Assembly: GCA_964500225.1 (NCBI GenBank)
Contig: CAZCOA010000012.1
Coordinates: forward strand, 1-58,619
Direction: 5' to 3'
Source of the DNA: JAAYDY01 sp964500225
GTDB taxonomy: Bacteria; Planctomycetota; Phycisphaerae; FEN-1346; JAACEH01
DNA length: 58,619 nucleotides
Positions 50,353 to 58,619 of the stretch are shown here, piece after piece. Numbering within the stretch: position 1 is the stretch's first letter; each line of letters opens with the position of its first letter. Below the pieces are notes generated by a model that had not been told where the DNA came from, made no database searches, and saw nothing but the letters and a program-made list of their open reading frames with translations. A program made the position numbers and the translations under genes.

Positions 50353-51702
50353 CACGGCCGTAAGGACATCGCCGACGAGATAGAGGCTGCCACAGACCAC
50401 AACTAAGCCGCCGCCAGCAGGCAGCAGGGCGACGGCCTGGGGCAGGGCCTCTCGCCAGTCGGGGGCGTCGCCGGCATGACGGCCTCCGATGGCTCGCAGG
50501 CGCGTGGCCAGGTCGTTGGGCTCGGCGGCGCGGGGGTTGTTCGTGCGGGTGAAGACTGCCGGCAGGGCGGCCTTGGCCAGCACGTGCATCATGCCGTCAA
50601 TGTCTTTGTCCGCTGCGGCGGCGAAGACGCATGTCGCAGCGCGGCCTGGATAGTATTCGTCCACGGCCTCCAGCAGTTGTCGCAAGCTGTCGGCGTTGTG
50701 GGCGCCATCGACGAGGACGGTGACGTTCGCCGGCCACATCATCGTCGCGGGCAGTCGCACGACCTGCATGCGGCCGGGCCAGTGCACGGCGGCCAGGGAT
50801 CGGCGCGTGGTTTCGACGTTCATCGCGTCATCCAGGACGACCTCGGCGACGGCGATGGCACAGGCGGCATTGTCGGCCTGGAAGCGGCCACCCAGGGGCA
50901 GGTCGATGTTCGGGTAGTCGCGTCGCGGAGTGCGGACGCTGAGGCGGCCGGCCGGTTGGTCGCCCAGAAACGCCAGTTGCCACTGATGATGGACGTCGTG
51001 GCCGACGCGGATGGTTAGGGCCTTCCGTGCGGCGGCAGTCGCCAGGAGCACCTCCTCGGCCTGTGGCGGCTGCGGCGACAGCACCGTCGGCACGCCCGCC
51101 TTGATGATGCCCGCCTTCTCCCGAGCGATACTCGCCAAGTCGGGACCGAGCTGAAATGTATGATCGATACTGATGCTTGTAATGACCGCGACCTCGGGCA
51201 TCAGGATATTGGTCGAATCGAGTCGTCCGCCGAGTCCGGTTTCGACCACGGCCACGTCCACGCCGGACTCTGCATAACACAGGAACGCCACAGCCGTCAT
51301 CATCTCGAAGAAGGTCGGCGTTGGGGCATCAAGTCCGCGGCCTACGATCTCGGCCACGCGGCCGACCGCGCGTCGCATGAGGTCGCGTTCGACCAAGCGG
51401 CCGTCGATGCGGATGCGCTCGCGGAGGTCCACCAGGTGCGGCGATGTGAAGAGGCCGGTTCGCAGGCCATGTCCGCGGAGAATGGCTTCGGTCATGGCGG
51501 AGGTGGAGCCTTTGCCTTTGGTGCCGGCGATATGGATGCTTCGGAACCGCCGGTCGGGGCGGCCGAGTGCGCCGACGAGGGCCTCGATGCGTCGGAGGTC
51601 GAACGTGTCGCTGTTGTAACGCACGCGTCGCATGCGTTCGTAGTCGGTGCTTTCGGTCAGGTAGGCCAGGGCCGCCTCGTAGGAGGCGAACGGGTCGCTC
51701 AT
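50341..51702 (-). CDS. folC: Folylpolyglutamate synthase/dihydrofolate synthase
   Basis: Mur-ligase-family enzyme adding glutamate to dihydropteroate or folates. 453 residues: HIAGTKGKGSTSAMTEAILR (P-loop), GLFTSPHLVDLRERIRIDGR, ETGLGGRLDSTNI, ITSISIDHTFQLGPDLASIA with REKAGIIKAG, and the C-terminal domain VLVDGAHNADSLRQLLEAV. AAAGGAC lies 7 nt before ATG 51702; the frame open beyond it to 52899 is antisense to another gene. Divergent from the membrane-protein operon, with its own promoter. Confidence 0.94.
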   Translation of the reverse strand: MSDPFASYEAALAYLTESTDYERMRRVRYNSDTFDLRRIEALVGALGRPDRRFRSIHIAGTKGKGSTSAMTEAILRGHGLRTGLFTSPHLVDLRERIRIDGRLVERDLMRRAVGRVAEIVGRGLDAPTPTFFEMMTAVAFLCYAESGVDVAVVETGLGGRLDSTNILMPEVAVITSISIDHTFQLGPDLASIAREKAGIIKAGVPTVLSPQPPQAEEVLLATAAARKALTIRVGHDVHHQWQLAFLGDQPAGRLSVRTPRRDYPNIDLPLGGRFQADNAACAIAVAEVVLDDAMNVETTRRSLAAVHWPGRMQVVRLPATMMWPANVTVLVDGAHNADSLRQLLEAVDEYYPGRAATCVFAAAADKDIDGMMHVLAKAALPAVFTRTNNPRAAEPNDLATRLRAIGGRHAGDAPDWREALPQAVALLPAGGGLVVVCGSLYLVGDVLTAVSTG

Positions 51703-51755
51703 CGAAAGTCCTTTCGGCCCGCGTTTGGGGGTGAACCCGTTGCGGGCGGCCGCGT

Positions 51756-51784
51756 ATATTATGGCAGAGCCGGCCGCGCGGCAA
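51756..51784 (-). promoter_or_regulatory. Candidate promoter of folC
   Basis: Minus-strand TTGCCG (51784-51779, 4 of 6), 17-nt spacer, TAATAT (51761-51756, 4 of 6), giving a leader of about 45-50 nt. It is back to back with a stronger plus-strand promoter. Confidence 0.45.
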
Positions 51785-51798
51785 CCGGCAAAAAGGCT

Positions 51799-51828
51799 TT
51801 GACAGACGACAATGCGTGGTCCTAGAAT
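51799..51828 (+). promoter_or_regulatory. Promoter of the membrane protein-aroB-dprA operon
   Basis: TTGACA (6 of 6) at 51799-51804, 18-nt spacer, TAGAAT (5 of 6) at 51823-51828. It predicts a short leader of about 15 nt with the ribosome site GGAAAGGAAG just before ATG 51850. This is the best sigma-70 match in the window. Confidence 0.75.
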
Positions 51829-51849
51829 CGGCCTTGGAAAGGAAGTGCT

Positions 51850-52878
51850 ATGGCACGGCAAACGCACTCGCGGCGGAACCGCCGCCTCGGCAGCTCGTTT
51901 TTCCTTGTTCTGGCCGCGGTGGCTGTCCTGGGGGGCCTTGGCCGCGTCATGCCGACCCGCGTGGCGGCGCAGGATGCAGCCCCTGTGGGGGAGGCGGAGG
52001 AAGCCGCGGTCGCAGCGCCGCCAAGTGGCGGCGGGGCGGTCACGGAGTTTTCTGCGCCGGCGGCCGAGCAGCCCAAGACCGACGAGGAGCAGCCCGCCTC
52101 GCTTCCCGACCTTGTGAAGACACGCATCGACTTGGACAAGGCCGAGAAGTACCTCAGCGACGTCAAGGACGGCGAGATCGGCGTGATCGAGGCCGGGTCG
52201 CTTTGGCTCTTGCAGCAGGCCGCCCAACTGGATCGGTCGCTGTTTGAACCCGATCCGCCGGACCAGGAGGTCTCGTTTGCGAATCTGATGGAGGCCCCTA
52301 TGCTGTATCGGGGCAAGGCCGTTACCGTCAGCGGTCGCGTCGGTTCCGTTAGTCGGTTTCCCATCGAAATGGAGAAACTTCCTGGCGTCAAGATGTTGTG
52401 GAAGATCGAGGTTTTTAAGCCCACACGAGGCAGGCTGGCTTATGTCTGCACGCTCCTGGTGAGCGAGGATCCCGGCAAGCTCAAGCCGCACACCGACGTT
52501 CGCATGAAGGGGTACTTTTACAAGTTGAGGAAGTTCGAGTTCGACCAGCAAACCGACGAGGGGACGGAAGTTTACGAACAGATTTGTCCGCTTGTGGTGG
52601 GGCGTTTTGTTCAGGTGGTGGACAAAAAGGGCGTCGGGCCGGGTGCAGGCAGTGGTCTGATGGATACGAAGGCCTCGATCATGCTGCTGGCGTCGCTTGT
52701 GGCCGGCATCCTGCTCATGGTGATCCTGGCGCTTTTTATCAGAAGGTTCATGGCGCGGCGCCAGGAGTATGCCGTGCGGCCGCAACGCGAATTGACCGAG
52801 GAGGAACTGGACCAACGGCGGCGGTTCCTGGAACAGGCCGAGTCGTTGGCGCGTCGGGACAATCGACAGAACGGATAG
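51850..52878 (+). CDS. Unknown membrane-anchored protein
   Basis: 342 residues, family not recognised. An N-terminal hydrophobic segment (about 14-33, SSFFLVLAAVAVLGGLGRVM) followed by a VAAQ-type cleavage site, an acidic Ala/Pro-rich linker (40-85), a soluble domain (about 88-265) with a short beta-rich block (LYRGKAVTVSGRVGSVSRFP and WKIEVFKPTRGRLAYVCTLL) that could be an OB-like fold, a transmembrane helix (about 275-297, ASIMLLASLVAGILLMVILA), and a basic, Glu/Arg-rich cytoplasmic tail. The soluble domain is therefore predicted periplasmic. It lies 7 bp before aroB and is expressed from a strong promoter. Confidence 0.8.
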   Translation: MARQTHSRRNRRLGSSFFLVLAAVAVLGGLGRVMPTRVAAQDAAPVGEAEEAAVAAPPSGGGAVTEFSAPAAEQPKTDEEQPASLPDLVKTRIDLDKAEKYLSDVKDGEIGVIEAGSLWLLQQAAQLDRSLFEPDPPDQEVSFANLMEAPMLYRGKAVTVSGRVGSVSRFPIEMEKLPGVKMLWKIEVFKPTRGRLAYVCTLLVSEDPGKLKPHTDVRMKGYFYKLRKFEFDQQTDEGTEVYEQICPLVVGRFVQVVDKKGVGPGAGSGLMDTKASIMLLASLVAGILLMVILALFIRRFMARRQEYAVRPQRELTEEELDQRRRFLEQAESLARRDNRQNG

Positions 52879-52885
52879 CTGGCTC

Positions 52886-53974
52886 ATGCAACGCGTCACC
52901 GTCAGGCTCGCAGACCGATCCTACGACATTCTCGTCGGCGACGGGCTACTGCGCGACGCCGGGCGGCACGTGGCCGCCGTTTTCTCGCCTCGGGCGGTCA
53001 TGGTTATCAGCGACGAACAGGTCGCGGCGCGATATCTGGGGGTGGTGACGGATTCATTGCAGGGGGCCGGCTTCACCGTTTCGACAGCCCTGGTTCCGCC
53101 GGGCGAACAGTCCAAGAGCAAGGATCGTCTATTCGACCTGTATGAGGCATGCTTCGCGGCTCGTTTGGAGCGCCGGTCGCTGATCGTGGCCCTGGGCGGC
53201 GGCGTAGTGGGCGACTTGGCCGGCTACGTGGCCGCCAGTTATCTGCGCGGCATCCCGTTTGTTCAGATGCCGACGACTCTGCTGGCGCAGGTGGACTCCA
53301 GCGTGGGCGGCAAGACGGGCATCAACCTGCCCGGGGGCAAGAACTTGGTCGGGGCGTTCCATCAGCCGTCGCTGGTGCTGAGCGACGTAGCGGCGCTGGC
53401 GACGCTGGACGACCGGCAGTTCGCGACGGGGATGGCCGAAGTGGTCAAACACGCAATGATCCGCGATGCGGCACTGTTTGATCGCCTGGAATCGCAGGCA
53501 AAGCGGTTCGCCGCGCGCGACGCGGTCGTGATGGAAGAGGCTGTGGCCCGCAACTGCCGCATCAAGGCCGATGTGGTGGCGGCCGACGAGAGAGAATCGG
53601 GCCTGCGGGCTATTCTCAACTACGGGCATACGGTGGGGCACGCCATCGAAAGCGTGGCGTCGTACGGCCGCTACACGCACGGCGAGGCAGTGGCCCTGGG
53701 TATGAACGCCGAGGCCGATGTGGCTCGTCGGCGCGGACTGATCGACGATGGTACGTACGGGCGTCAGGTGCGGCTCCTGGAGACGTTCGGCCTGGCGTCG
53801 CGCCTGCGCGAGCCGCTGGCCGTAGACCGCCTGATCGTCGCCATGCAGCACGACAAGAAGGTCGTCGGCGGCAAGGTGCGTTTCGTATTGCCCGAGGCCG
53901 TCGGTTCGGTCCGGATTGTGGACGATGTGACCGAAGGTGAACTGCGCCAGGCCCTGGCGGTCTTGCAGCCTTGA
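52886..53974 (+). CDS. aroB: 3-dehydroquinate synthase
   Basis: Second step of the shikimate pathway, NAD- and metal-dependent. 362 residues: PPGEQSKSKDRLFDLYEACF, the NAD-binding ALGGGVVGDLAGYVAASYLR, QMPTTLLAQVDSSVGGKTGI, NLPGGKNLVGAFHQP, metal ligands Glu in MAEVVKHAMIRD and His in ILNYGHTVGHAIES and YTHGEAVALGM. Starts 7 bp after the membrane-protein gene and ends 22 bp before dprA, so it is probably in one operon. Confidence 0.96.
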   Translation: MQRVTVRLADRSYDILVGDGLLRDAGRHVAAVFSPRAVMVISDEQVAARYLGVVTDSLQGAGFTVSTALVPPGEQSKSKDRLFDLYEACFAARLERRSLIVALGGGVVGDLAGYVAASYLRGIPFVQMPTTLLAQVDSSVGGKTGINLPGGKNLVGAFHQPSLVLSDVAALATLDDRQFATGMAEVVKHAMIRDAALFDRLESQAKRFAARDAVVMEEAVARNCRIKADVVAADERESGLRAILNYGHTVGHAIESVASYGRYTHGEAVALGMNAEADVARRRGLIDDGTYGRQVRLLETFGLASRLREPLAVDRLIVAMQHDKKVVGGKVRFVLPEAVGSVRIVDDVTEGELRQALAVLQP

Positions 53975-53996
53975 CCGGTTGAAACCGGCAACCACC

Positions 53997-55103
53997 ATGA
54001 ACGACGCCGTGACGCGATCCTGTCTGCACCTTGCCCTGACACCGGGCGTCGGCGCGGTATCGTTCCGGTCGCTGCTGGAGCATTTCGGTTCGGCCGAGCG
54101 GGCTCTGGGGGCTTCGGCGTCGGAACTGGCCGAGGTACCGGGTTTCGGCGCGAAGCGCGCCGAGGAGGTGGCCCGGGCCCGCGACGCTATCGACGTTCGC
54201 CCGGAAATGGAGTTGGCCGCCAGACACGGTGTTACTATCGCGGCCTTCGGGTCGCCGACCTATCCTGTTGCCCTGACTTATCTTGCAGCCCCTCCGCCGG
54301 TGCTCTATGTTCGCGGCACGTTGGTTCCCGAGGATGCCCGGGCGATGGCCATCGTCGGTTCGCGGCGTTGCAGCCTCTACGGGCAGCAGCAGGCGGAGCG
54401 GTTCGGCACCGCGCTTGGTCAGAGCGGTTTCACAGTGGTTAGCGGCCTGGCTCGTGGGATCGACATACGGGCCCACATCGGCGCCCTGGCGTCCGGCGGC
54501 CGGACCGTGGCGGTGCTCGGCAACGGTCTGGCGTCGATCTACCCGCCGGAGCACGAGGCGCGTGCACATGAGATCATCGAACGGGGCGCGCTGGTGAGCG
54601 AATTTCCGATGAGTACGCAGCCGTCGCCGGAGAACTTCCCACGGCGCAACCGTGTCATCAGCGGGCTGAGCCTGGGTGTGCTCGTGGTGGAGGCGGGCCA
54701 TCGCAGCGGTGCGCTGATCACGGCGTCGATTGCCGCCGAGCAGGGCAAGGAAGTGTTCGCGCTGCCGGGGCGTGTCGATACGCCGTTCACGGTCGGGACG
54801 CACAAGCTGATCCAGGACGGGGCCAAGCTGGTGCATTCGCCTCAGGACATTTTGGATGAGTTTGCCGACCTGGGGCTGACGGCAACGGCCGAGCAGGGCC
54901 AGGGGACGTTGCCGCTGGGGCCGGCCGTGGATCCGCAGGAAGAGGCGATCCTCGGCTCGCTCGATGCCGATCCGCTGACGGCTGACGACTTGGCGGAGCG
55001 CACCGGCCTGCCCGTGGCCGCTGTGGCGGCCAACCTGACGCTGCTGGAACTCAAGGGCCTGGTCCGATCGGTGCCTGGCCCGCGGTACATGCGGCGCACA
55101 TAG
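53997..55103 (+). CDS. dprA: DNA processing protein DprA
   Basis: Binds incoming single-stranded DNA and loads RecA during natural transformation. 368 residues: N-terminal SAM/HhH region (TPGVGAVSFRSLLEHFGSAE, EVPGFGAKRAEEVA), Rossmann-fold core with AIVGSRRCSLYGQQQAERFG, VVSGLARGIDIRAHIGAL, LGNGLASIYPPEHEA, SEFPMSTQPSPENFPRRNRV and HRSGALITASIAAEQGKEVF, then a C-terminal winged helix (LTADDLAERTGLPVAAVAAN). ATG 53997 is taken as the start, excluding frame overlap with aroB. Together with the prepilins it is compatible with competence, but no com genes are seen. Confidence 0.94.
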   Translation: MNDAVTRSCLHLALTPGVGAVSFRSLLEHFGSAERALGASASELAEVPGFGAKRAEEVARARDAIDVRPEMELAARHGVTIAAFGSPTYPVALTYLAAPPPVLYVRGTLVPEDARAMAIVGSRRCSLYGQQQAERFGTALGQSGFTVVSGLARGIDIRAHIGALASGGRTVAVLGNGLASIYPPEHEARAHEIIERGALVSEFPMSTQPSPENFPRRNRVISGLSLGVLVVEAGHRSGALITASIAAEQGKEVFALPGRVDTPFTVGTHKLIQDGAKLVHSPQDILDEFADLGLTATAEQGQGTLPLGPAVDPQEEAILGSLDADPLTADDLAERTGLPVAAVAANLTLLELKGLVRSVPGPRYMRRT

Positions 55104-55177
55104 GGGCCGCCGGCTGGCCGTGGGGCGACCTCGGCGCGCCGCGAGCGAGGTTTCCTCCGTTTCTGTCCGCGCGGCCC

Positions 55178-55206
55178 TTGCTCCGCGGAAGGTGCGGTGG
55201 TACACT
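55178..55206 (+). promoter_or_regulatory. Weak candidate promoter of the response-regulator gene
   Basis: TTGCTC (3 of 6) at 55178-55183, 17-nt spacer, TACACT (4 of 6) at 55201-55206, in the 153-bp gap after dprA. No sigma-54-type GG-N10-GC element was noticed here. Confidence 0.3.
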
Positions 55207-55256
55207 GTGCCCGACGCAACCGCAGTGCTCAAAGGACAGGACCCCAGACGCCGGCC

Positions 55257-56654
<1,398 letters not shown>

Positions 56655-56699
56655 TCCGGGATTGGGAAAAGGCGCCTACAGGGTCAATGGAGAGGGTCT

Positions 56700-57701
56700 A
56701 TGGACGTTTTGGGCAGCATCAAGGCGAGGGTCAAACCGGCCGGTAAGCGTATTGTTCTTCCCGAGGTTGCCGACGCTCGTGTGATCGAGACGGCTGTGCA
56801 GGTTAGCCGCGAAAAGTTTGCGCGGGTAATTTTGCCGGGCAACCCGTCGCAGTTGGCGTCGCAGGTGCGTGCGGCGGGGGGCGACTTGGCCTGGATCGAG
56901 CTGGTGGACGCGTCCGATGCGGCCCTGCGCGAGCGCCTGGCCAGTGTGCTCTTCGAACGGCGCAAGCACAAGGGCCTGACGATGGACGAGGCTCTGAAGA
57001 TGATGGATCAGCCGCTCATGTTCGGTGGCTGTATGGTTCAGGCCGATCTGGCTGACGGCATGGTGGCCGGCAGCATCGCTTCCAGCGCCAATGTGATCCG
57101 GGCGTGTATCTACTGTGTGGGGCCGCGCAAGGGGCTCAAGACGCTCTCGTCGTGCTTTCTCATGGTGATGCCGAACGAGACGTTCGGCGAGAAGGGCGTA
57201 TTGCTCTACGCCGACTGCGGCTGCGTACCGAACCCGACCTCCGAGGAGTTGGTGGACATCGCCCTGGCGTCGGCCTCCGCCTGGAAGCAGTTCACGGGCG
57301 GGTGCGAGCCGCGCGTGGCGTTGCTATCGTTCTCCACTCACGGCAGCGCCAGCCATCCGCTGGTGCAGAAGGTGGTGGATGCGGTGGCTATGCTTCGCCA
57401 GCGGGCGCCGGACCTGCTGATGGACGGGGAGTTGCAGTTGGACGCGGCGATCGTGCCCGACGTGGCTGCACGCAAATGTCCGGATTCGCCGCTGAAAGGG
57501 CGGGCCAACATTCTTATCTTCCCCGACCTCAATGCCGGTAATCTTTGCTACAAGATGACCGACTGGATAGGCGGCGCTGTGGCCATCGGCCCCATTATGA
57601 TGGGGATGGCCAAACCGATCAATGACCTGTCGCGCGGCTGCACGGTGGACGATATTGTGGGCGCGGTCGCCGTGACGGCCGTTCAGGCGATGGGCGAGTA
57701 G
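56700..57701 (+). CDS. pta: Phosphate acetyltransferase
   Basis: Converts acetyl-CoA and phosphate to acetyl phosphate and CoA, the first step of acetate formation with ATP gain by acetate kinase. 333 residues, the short Pta form: KRIVLPEVADARVIETAVQV, GGCMVQADLADGMVAGSIAS, FLMVMPNETFGEKGVLLYAD, LLSFSTHGSASHPLVQKVVD, GELQLDAAIVPDVAARKCPD and ANILIFPDLNAGNLCYKMTD. GGAGAGGG precedes the ATG. No ackA is adjacent. Its link to the upstream regulator is positional only; a phosphotransbutyrylase is unlikely given the sequence. Confidence 0.94.
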   Translation: MDVLGSIKARVKPAGKRIVLPEVADARVIETAVQVSREKFARVILPGNPSQLASQVRAAGGDLAWIELVDASDAALRERLASVLFERRKHKGLTMDEALKMMDQPLMFGGCMVQADLADGMVAGSIASSANVIRACIYCVGPRKGLKTLSSCFLMVMPNETFGEKGVLLYADCGCVPNPTSEELVDIALASASAWKQFTGGCEPRVALLSFSTHGSASHPLVQKVVDAVAMLRQRAPDLLMDGELQLDAAIVPDVAARKCPDSPLKGRANILIFPDLNAGNLCYKMTDWIGGAVAIGPIMMGMAKPINDLSRGCTVDDIVGAVAVTAVQAMGE

Positions 57702-57753
57702 GGTCGGCGCGGTGGGCGAATCGCGAAGCCGCAAACAACGGGTGGTTCCTCGG

Positions 57754-57780
57754 GTGGCACGGGCGAAACGTCCGTGCTAC
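57754..57780. terminator. Hairpin between convergent pta and AMMECR1 genes
   Basis: GTGGCACGGGCG at 57754-57765 pairs with CGTCCGTGCTAC at 57769-57780 over an AAA loop (12 bp with two G-U pairs), followed by GCTTTTCGGG. Probably a terminator for pta; the short T-run makes it moderate. Confidence 0.6.
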
Positions 57781-57796
57781 GCTTTTCGGGAACCGT

Positions 57797-58351
57797 TCAA
57801 TTGTCTTCGTGGATGATTTCGGCGGTGAACAGATAGACCTCGGTGGCCGGGTCGCGCCAGTCGTCGGGAGCCAGGCCTGCCTTGCCTGCGCAACAATGAC
57901 TCAAAAATTCCTCTTTGGACCAGCCTGTTTCCGTAGCCACCTGAGGCAGGAAACACCCGCTACGATGCCCCTTGCGAATGTAGATGCCGTGCTTGCCGAG
58001 TTCGAGGCTGAGGGGGTCGTCTGTGCGCTCGAGGGGGCTCAACACGCTGATCTCGATATTCAGGTCGGCTACCTCGTCAGGACGGATGGGGTCGTCGAAA
58101 AAGCGGGGATCCTCGACCGCAGCGGCGACGGCCATGCGCTGGACCACTTCCCAGAGGGGGCGGTCCGCAATGAACTGGCCGATGCATCCTCGGAGCCGCT
58201 CGCCGGTCTTCAGTGTGACGAATGCGCCGCGATGTTCGGCGAGTTGCGGGTCGTCCACTGTGCGTCGCGGCGGCCGATGCCCGCCGACGGCTGCCGCGAC
58301 GGCCTCGCGGGCGATTTGCAGCAGCGTGCGACGTTGCTCTCGTGTCAGCAT
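57797..58351 (-). CDS. AMMECR1-domain protein (AmmeMemoRadiSam system protein A type)
   Basis: 184 residues of the AMMECR1 family: begins LTREQRRTLLQIAREAVAAA, has the invariant GERLRGCIGQF hexapeptide region, DPRFFDDPIRPDEVADLNIE, ISVLSPLE, HGIYIRKGHRSGCFLPQVAT and WSKEEFLSHCCAGKAGL. Bacterial members are usually encoded with a Memo-like and a radical SAM protein; neither is in view, although the window ends soon after. GGGAG lies 9 nt before the ATG. Biochemical function is unknown. It follows the DedA-like gene after 37 bp. Confidence 0.9.
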   Translation of the reverse strand: MLTREQRRTLLQIAREAVAAAVGGHRPPRRTVDDPQLAEHRGAFVTLKTGERLRGCIGQFIADRPLWEVVQRMAVAAAVEDPRFFDDPIRPDEVADLNIEISVLSPLERTDDPLSLELGKHGIYIRKGHRSGCFLPQVATETGWSKEEFLSHCCAGKAGLAPDDWRDPATEVYLFTAEIIHEDN

Positions 58352-58388
58352 GGTTGACGGCTCCCGTGGCCGCGACGGCGGTCGGCGG

Positions 58389-58619
58389 TCACTTGTTCAT
58401 GAAGTACTTGACGACGAGGAATCCGGCCACCAGCAGCACGCCGCAGGCCAGGGCCAGCCATTCGAAGTACTTGTCGATGAACCGCCGCGCGGCCTCGCCG
58501 AACCAGTAGAGTAGGGCGGCGACCAGGAAGAACCGCCCCGCGCGGCCGACGGCCGAGGCCAGGATGAAGCCCACCAGGAACGTCCAGACATTGGCGGCCT
58601 GGTTCTCGGCGACCACGCC
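58389..58619 (-). CDS. DedA/YqaA-like membrane protein, C-terminal part (5' end beyond window)
   Basis: The frame is open to the right edge; only the last 76 codons are present. Two hydrophobic helices (FLVGFILASAVGRAGRFFLV and LALACGVLLVAGFLVVKYFM) flank a charged loop (YWFGEAARRFIDKYFEW). The GRxxRFFLVAALLYWFGE pattern resembles the C-terminal end of the YqaA/VTT group of DedA-type membrane proteins, which include undecaprenyl-phosphate and lipid flippases. The fragment is too short for a firm family call. Confidence 0.6.
   Translation of the reverse strand, partial: GVVAENQAANVWTFLVGFILASAVGRAGRFFLVAALLYWFGEAARRFIDKYFEWLALACGVLLVAGFLVVKYFMNK

Noticed and set aside
51703..52899. N-terminal extension of folC (frame open to 52899)
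   Set aside because: Antisense to the membrane-protein gene; FolC motifs begin only after ATG 51702, which has its own ribosome site.

Overview
This is a GC-rich bacterial chromosome segment that most resembles Planctomycetota, probably a Phycisphaerae-type anaerobe. The reasons are four secreted proteins with PEP-CTERM tails, prepilin-like proteins with a terminal Gly-Gly-His motif, a dockerin-bearing protease, a split coaB/coaC pair, and NfnAB with Pta pointing to fermentative, ferredoxin-based metabolism. The assignment is inferred from protein character, not from a marker-gene search. I see no rRNA, CRISPR array, insertion sequence, phage or plasmid function; the window is mostly core chromosome with one accessory-looking secreted-protein region.

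Layout. 1-4.6 kb (+): end of pyruvate dehydrogenase E1 beta, then E2, then both subunits of the bifurcating transhydrogenase NfnAB. 4.7-8.1 kb: tRNA-Asp(GTC) with promoter and terminator, glycyl-tRNA synthetase, and a convergent acyl-CoA ligase. 8.4-13.7 kb (+): a TPR/SPOR lipoprotein, a large TPR protein and two type IV/II prepilin-like proteins. 13.8-16.1 kb: a GH94 phosphorylase. 16.5-23.5 kb: four paralogous PEP-CTERM proteins on the minus strand, arranged as two copies of the same two-gene cassette, with a trypsin-like/dockerin protein and TspO on the plus strand between them. 24-28.5 kb (+): the thrS-infC-rpmI-rplT-pheS translation operon. 29-30.6 kb (+): psd-pssA, phosphatidylethanolamine synthesis. 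30.7-34.1 kb: an N-terminally short beta-galactosidase-like protein, a REC-GAF-GGDEF cyclase and a free-standing CBM48 protein. 34.3-47.9 kb (-): DUF1015, ahcY and trpF, preceded by a structured untranslated region, then the gene run pheA-tpiA-secG-pyrE-yicC-remA-gmk-rpoZ-coaC-coaB-dut-ftsK. 48.4-58.6 kb: an HD-GYP/HDOD protein, folC (-), an unknown membrane protein with aroB and dprA, a sigma-54 response regulator with pta, an AMMECR1 protein and an incomplete DedA/YqaA-like membrane protein.

How the parts fit together. PDH, NfnAB and Pta are compatible with acetyl-CoA production coupled to NADH, NADPH and ferredoxin balance and to acetate formation. GH94, the CBM48 protein, the GH42-like protein and the dockerin/PEP-CTERM proteins suggest a polysaccharide-using, surface-decorated cell, although no exosortase or cohesin is in the window. 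The two cyclic-di-GMP genes and the RemA homologue hint at surface or matrix control.

Most worth checking: infC appears to start at an AUC codon with an ideally placed Shine-Dalgarno; a two-gene PEP-CTERM cassette has been duplicated; and about 240 nt between ftsK and trpF folds into serial hairpins ending in an intrinsic terminator, a possible unrecognised RNA element.
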